This document shows positions 6,451 to 6,828 of a stretch of 6,828 nucleotides of DNA, one piece after another. The stretch is taken from positions 1 through 6,828 of the forward strand of contig JAJYSQ010000090.1 of the NCBI GenBank assembly GCA_021793495.1, in the 5' to 3' direction. A program made the position numbers and the translations under genes. How positions within the stretch are numbered: position 1 is the first letter of the stretch; every line of letters starts with the position of its first letter. A model generated the notes under the pieces. It saw only the letters and a program-made list of their open reading frames with translations. It searched no databases and was not told the origin of the DNA. Source of the stretch: Actinomycetes bacterium. Its GTDB lineage: Bacteria; Actinomycetota; Actinomycetes; JAJYSQ01.

Positions 6451-6821
6451 CGAAGGTGCTGGTGGTCGAGGACGAGGAGTCGTTCTCCGACCCCTTGTCC
6501 TACATGCTGCGTCGCGAGGGGTTCGAGGTGGCGGTCGCCAGCACCGGGCCCGAGGCGCTGGACGCCTTCGACCAGACCGGCGCCGACCTGGTCCTGCTGG
6601 ACCTCATGCTGCCCGGGCTGTCGGGCACCGAGGTGTGCCGCGCCTTGCGGGCACGATCCAGCGTCCCGGTGATCATGCTCACCGCCAAGGATGCCGAGGT
6701 GGACAAGGTGGTCGGTCTGGAGCTGGGCGCCGACGACTACGTCACCAAGCCCTACTCGCACCGCGAGCTCGTCGCCCGGATCAGGGCAGTCCTGCGTCGT
6801 CGCGGTGAGGCAGAAACATGA
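6447..6821 (+). CDS. regX3: RegX3/PhoP-like response regulator, receiver domain only before an in-frame stop
   Basis: The 124-residue product is a complete OmpR-family receiver domain. It has the acidic pocket E8/D9 (VLVVEDEES), phospho-acceptor Asp52 (LVLLDLMLPGLSG), switch Thr79 (IMLTAKD) and invariant Lys101 (DDYVTKPYS). Length, spacing and sequence match the RegX3 receiver closely. Family members are about 225-230 residues, with a C-terminal winged-helix DNA-binding domain. Here the frame ends in TGA at 6819-6821, just after RIRAVLRRRGEAET, exactly in the inter-domain linker. An ATG at 6818 overlaps the stop (ATGA) and opens a frame (MSE...) that leaves the window. Gene split, receiver-only protein, or one-base indel are all possible. 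GTG start with GTGA overlap to the kinase stop and AGGAGG upstream. Confidence 0.88.
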   Translation: MTKVLVVEDEESFSDPLSYMLRREGFEVAVASTGPEALDAFDQTGADLVLLDLMLPGLSGTEVCRALRARSSVPVIMLTAKDAEVDKVVGLELGADDYVTKPYSHRELVARIRAVLRRRGEAET

Positions 6822-6828
6822 GTGAAAC
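6818..6828 (+). CDS. Possible start of the next ORF (or displaced RegX3 C-terminal half)
   Basis: An ATG overlaps the response-regulator stop as ATGA, and the frame (Met-Ser-Glu) runs off the window after three codons. It is the only forward frame still open at the window end: the regulator frame stops at 6819-6821 and the third frame at 6823-6825. From memory, the mycobacterial RegX3 linker also has a Glu-Met-Ser-Asp stretch about here, so this may be the continuation of the regulator in another frame. Too little is visible to decide. Confidence 0.3.

Noticed and set aside
6805..6821. Programmed -1 ribosomal frameshift joining the receiver to the frame of ATG 6818
   Set aside because: No X-XXY-YYZ slippery heptamer is present (the local sequence is GCAGAAACATGA), and the window ends before any stimulatory structure could be seen. 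An indel or a real split is simpler.

Overview
The window is a GC-rich stretch with strong G/C preference at third codon positions. Its gene content, a mycothiol-synthesis glycosyltransferase (mshA) next to a YbjN-domain gene, gpm and a SenX3/RegX3-type two-component pair, points to a high-GC actinomycete (Actinomycetota). The mshA - YbjN - gpm - senX3 - regX3 order resembles mycobacteria. The placement of phoU divergent from the kinase gene resembles the phoU / phoR-phoP locus of Streptomyces. The genus cannot be named from the sequence alone.

Layout. (1) 2-1596: a 5'-truncated alpha/beta hydrolase is followed, with an ATGA stop/start overlap, by a stand-alone alanyl-tRNA editing (AlaX-type) protein. 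(2) 1597-1730: a short gap with no clear promoter. It contains a 36-codon open frame whose stop overlaps the mshA start. (3) 1731-4334: mshA, a YbjN-domain protein and a cofactor-dependent phosphoglycerate mutase, packed or overlapping as one transcription unit. (4) 4381-5043, minus strand: phoU, convergent with gpm. (5) 5044-5247: the divergent control region between phoU and the kinase. It holds two GTTCACC heptamers exactly 22 bp apart, as expected for a PHO box built on an 11-bp repeat, plus a TANNNT -10 element placed 7 nt before a GTG codon. (6) 5248-6821: a SenX3/PhoR-like histidine kinase followed, with a GTGA overlap and a good Shine-Dalgarno, by a RegX3/PhoP-like response regulator.

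How the genes fit together. PhoU, the kinase and the regulator form the usual phosphate-sensing control module, and the PHO box suggests autoregulation. MshA starts mycothiol synthesis, the main low-molecular-weight thiol of actinomycetes, and Gpm serves glycolysis and gluconeogenesis. The AlaX-type protein is expected to clear mischarged tRNA(Ala).

The main oddities are in the two-component pair. The kinase has no visible transmembrane segment in any reading frame upstream of its PAS-like region. The response regulator stops at the inter-domain linker after a complete receiver domain, at an ATGA where a new frame opens and runs off the window. This could be a split response regulator, a receiver-only protein, or a one-base indel (true or sequencing); the window ends too soon to tell. 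Smaller oddities are the apparent loss of the catalytic His in the hydrolase and an Asp in place of the usual Cys zinc ligand in the AlaX-type protein. I saw no tRNA, rRNA, CRISPR array, insertion sequence or convincing repeat family.
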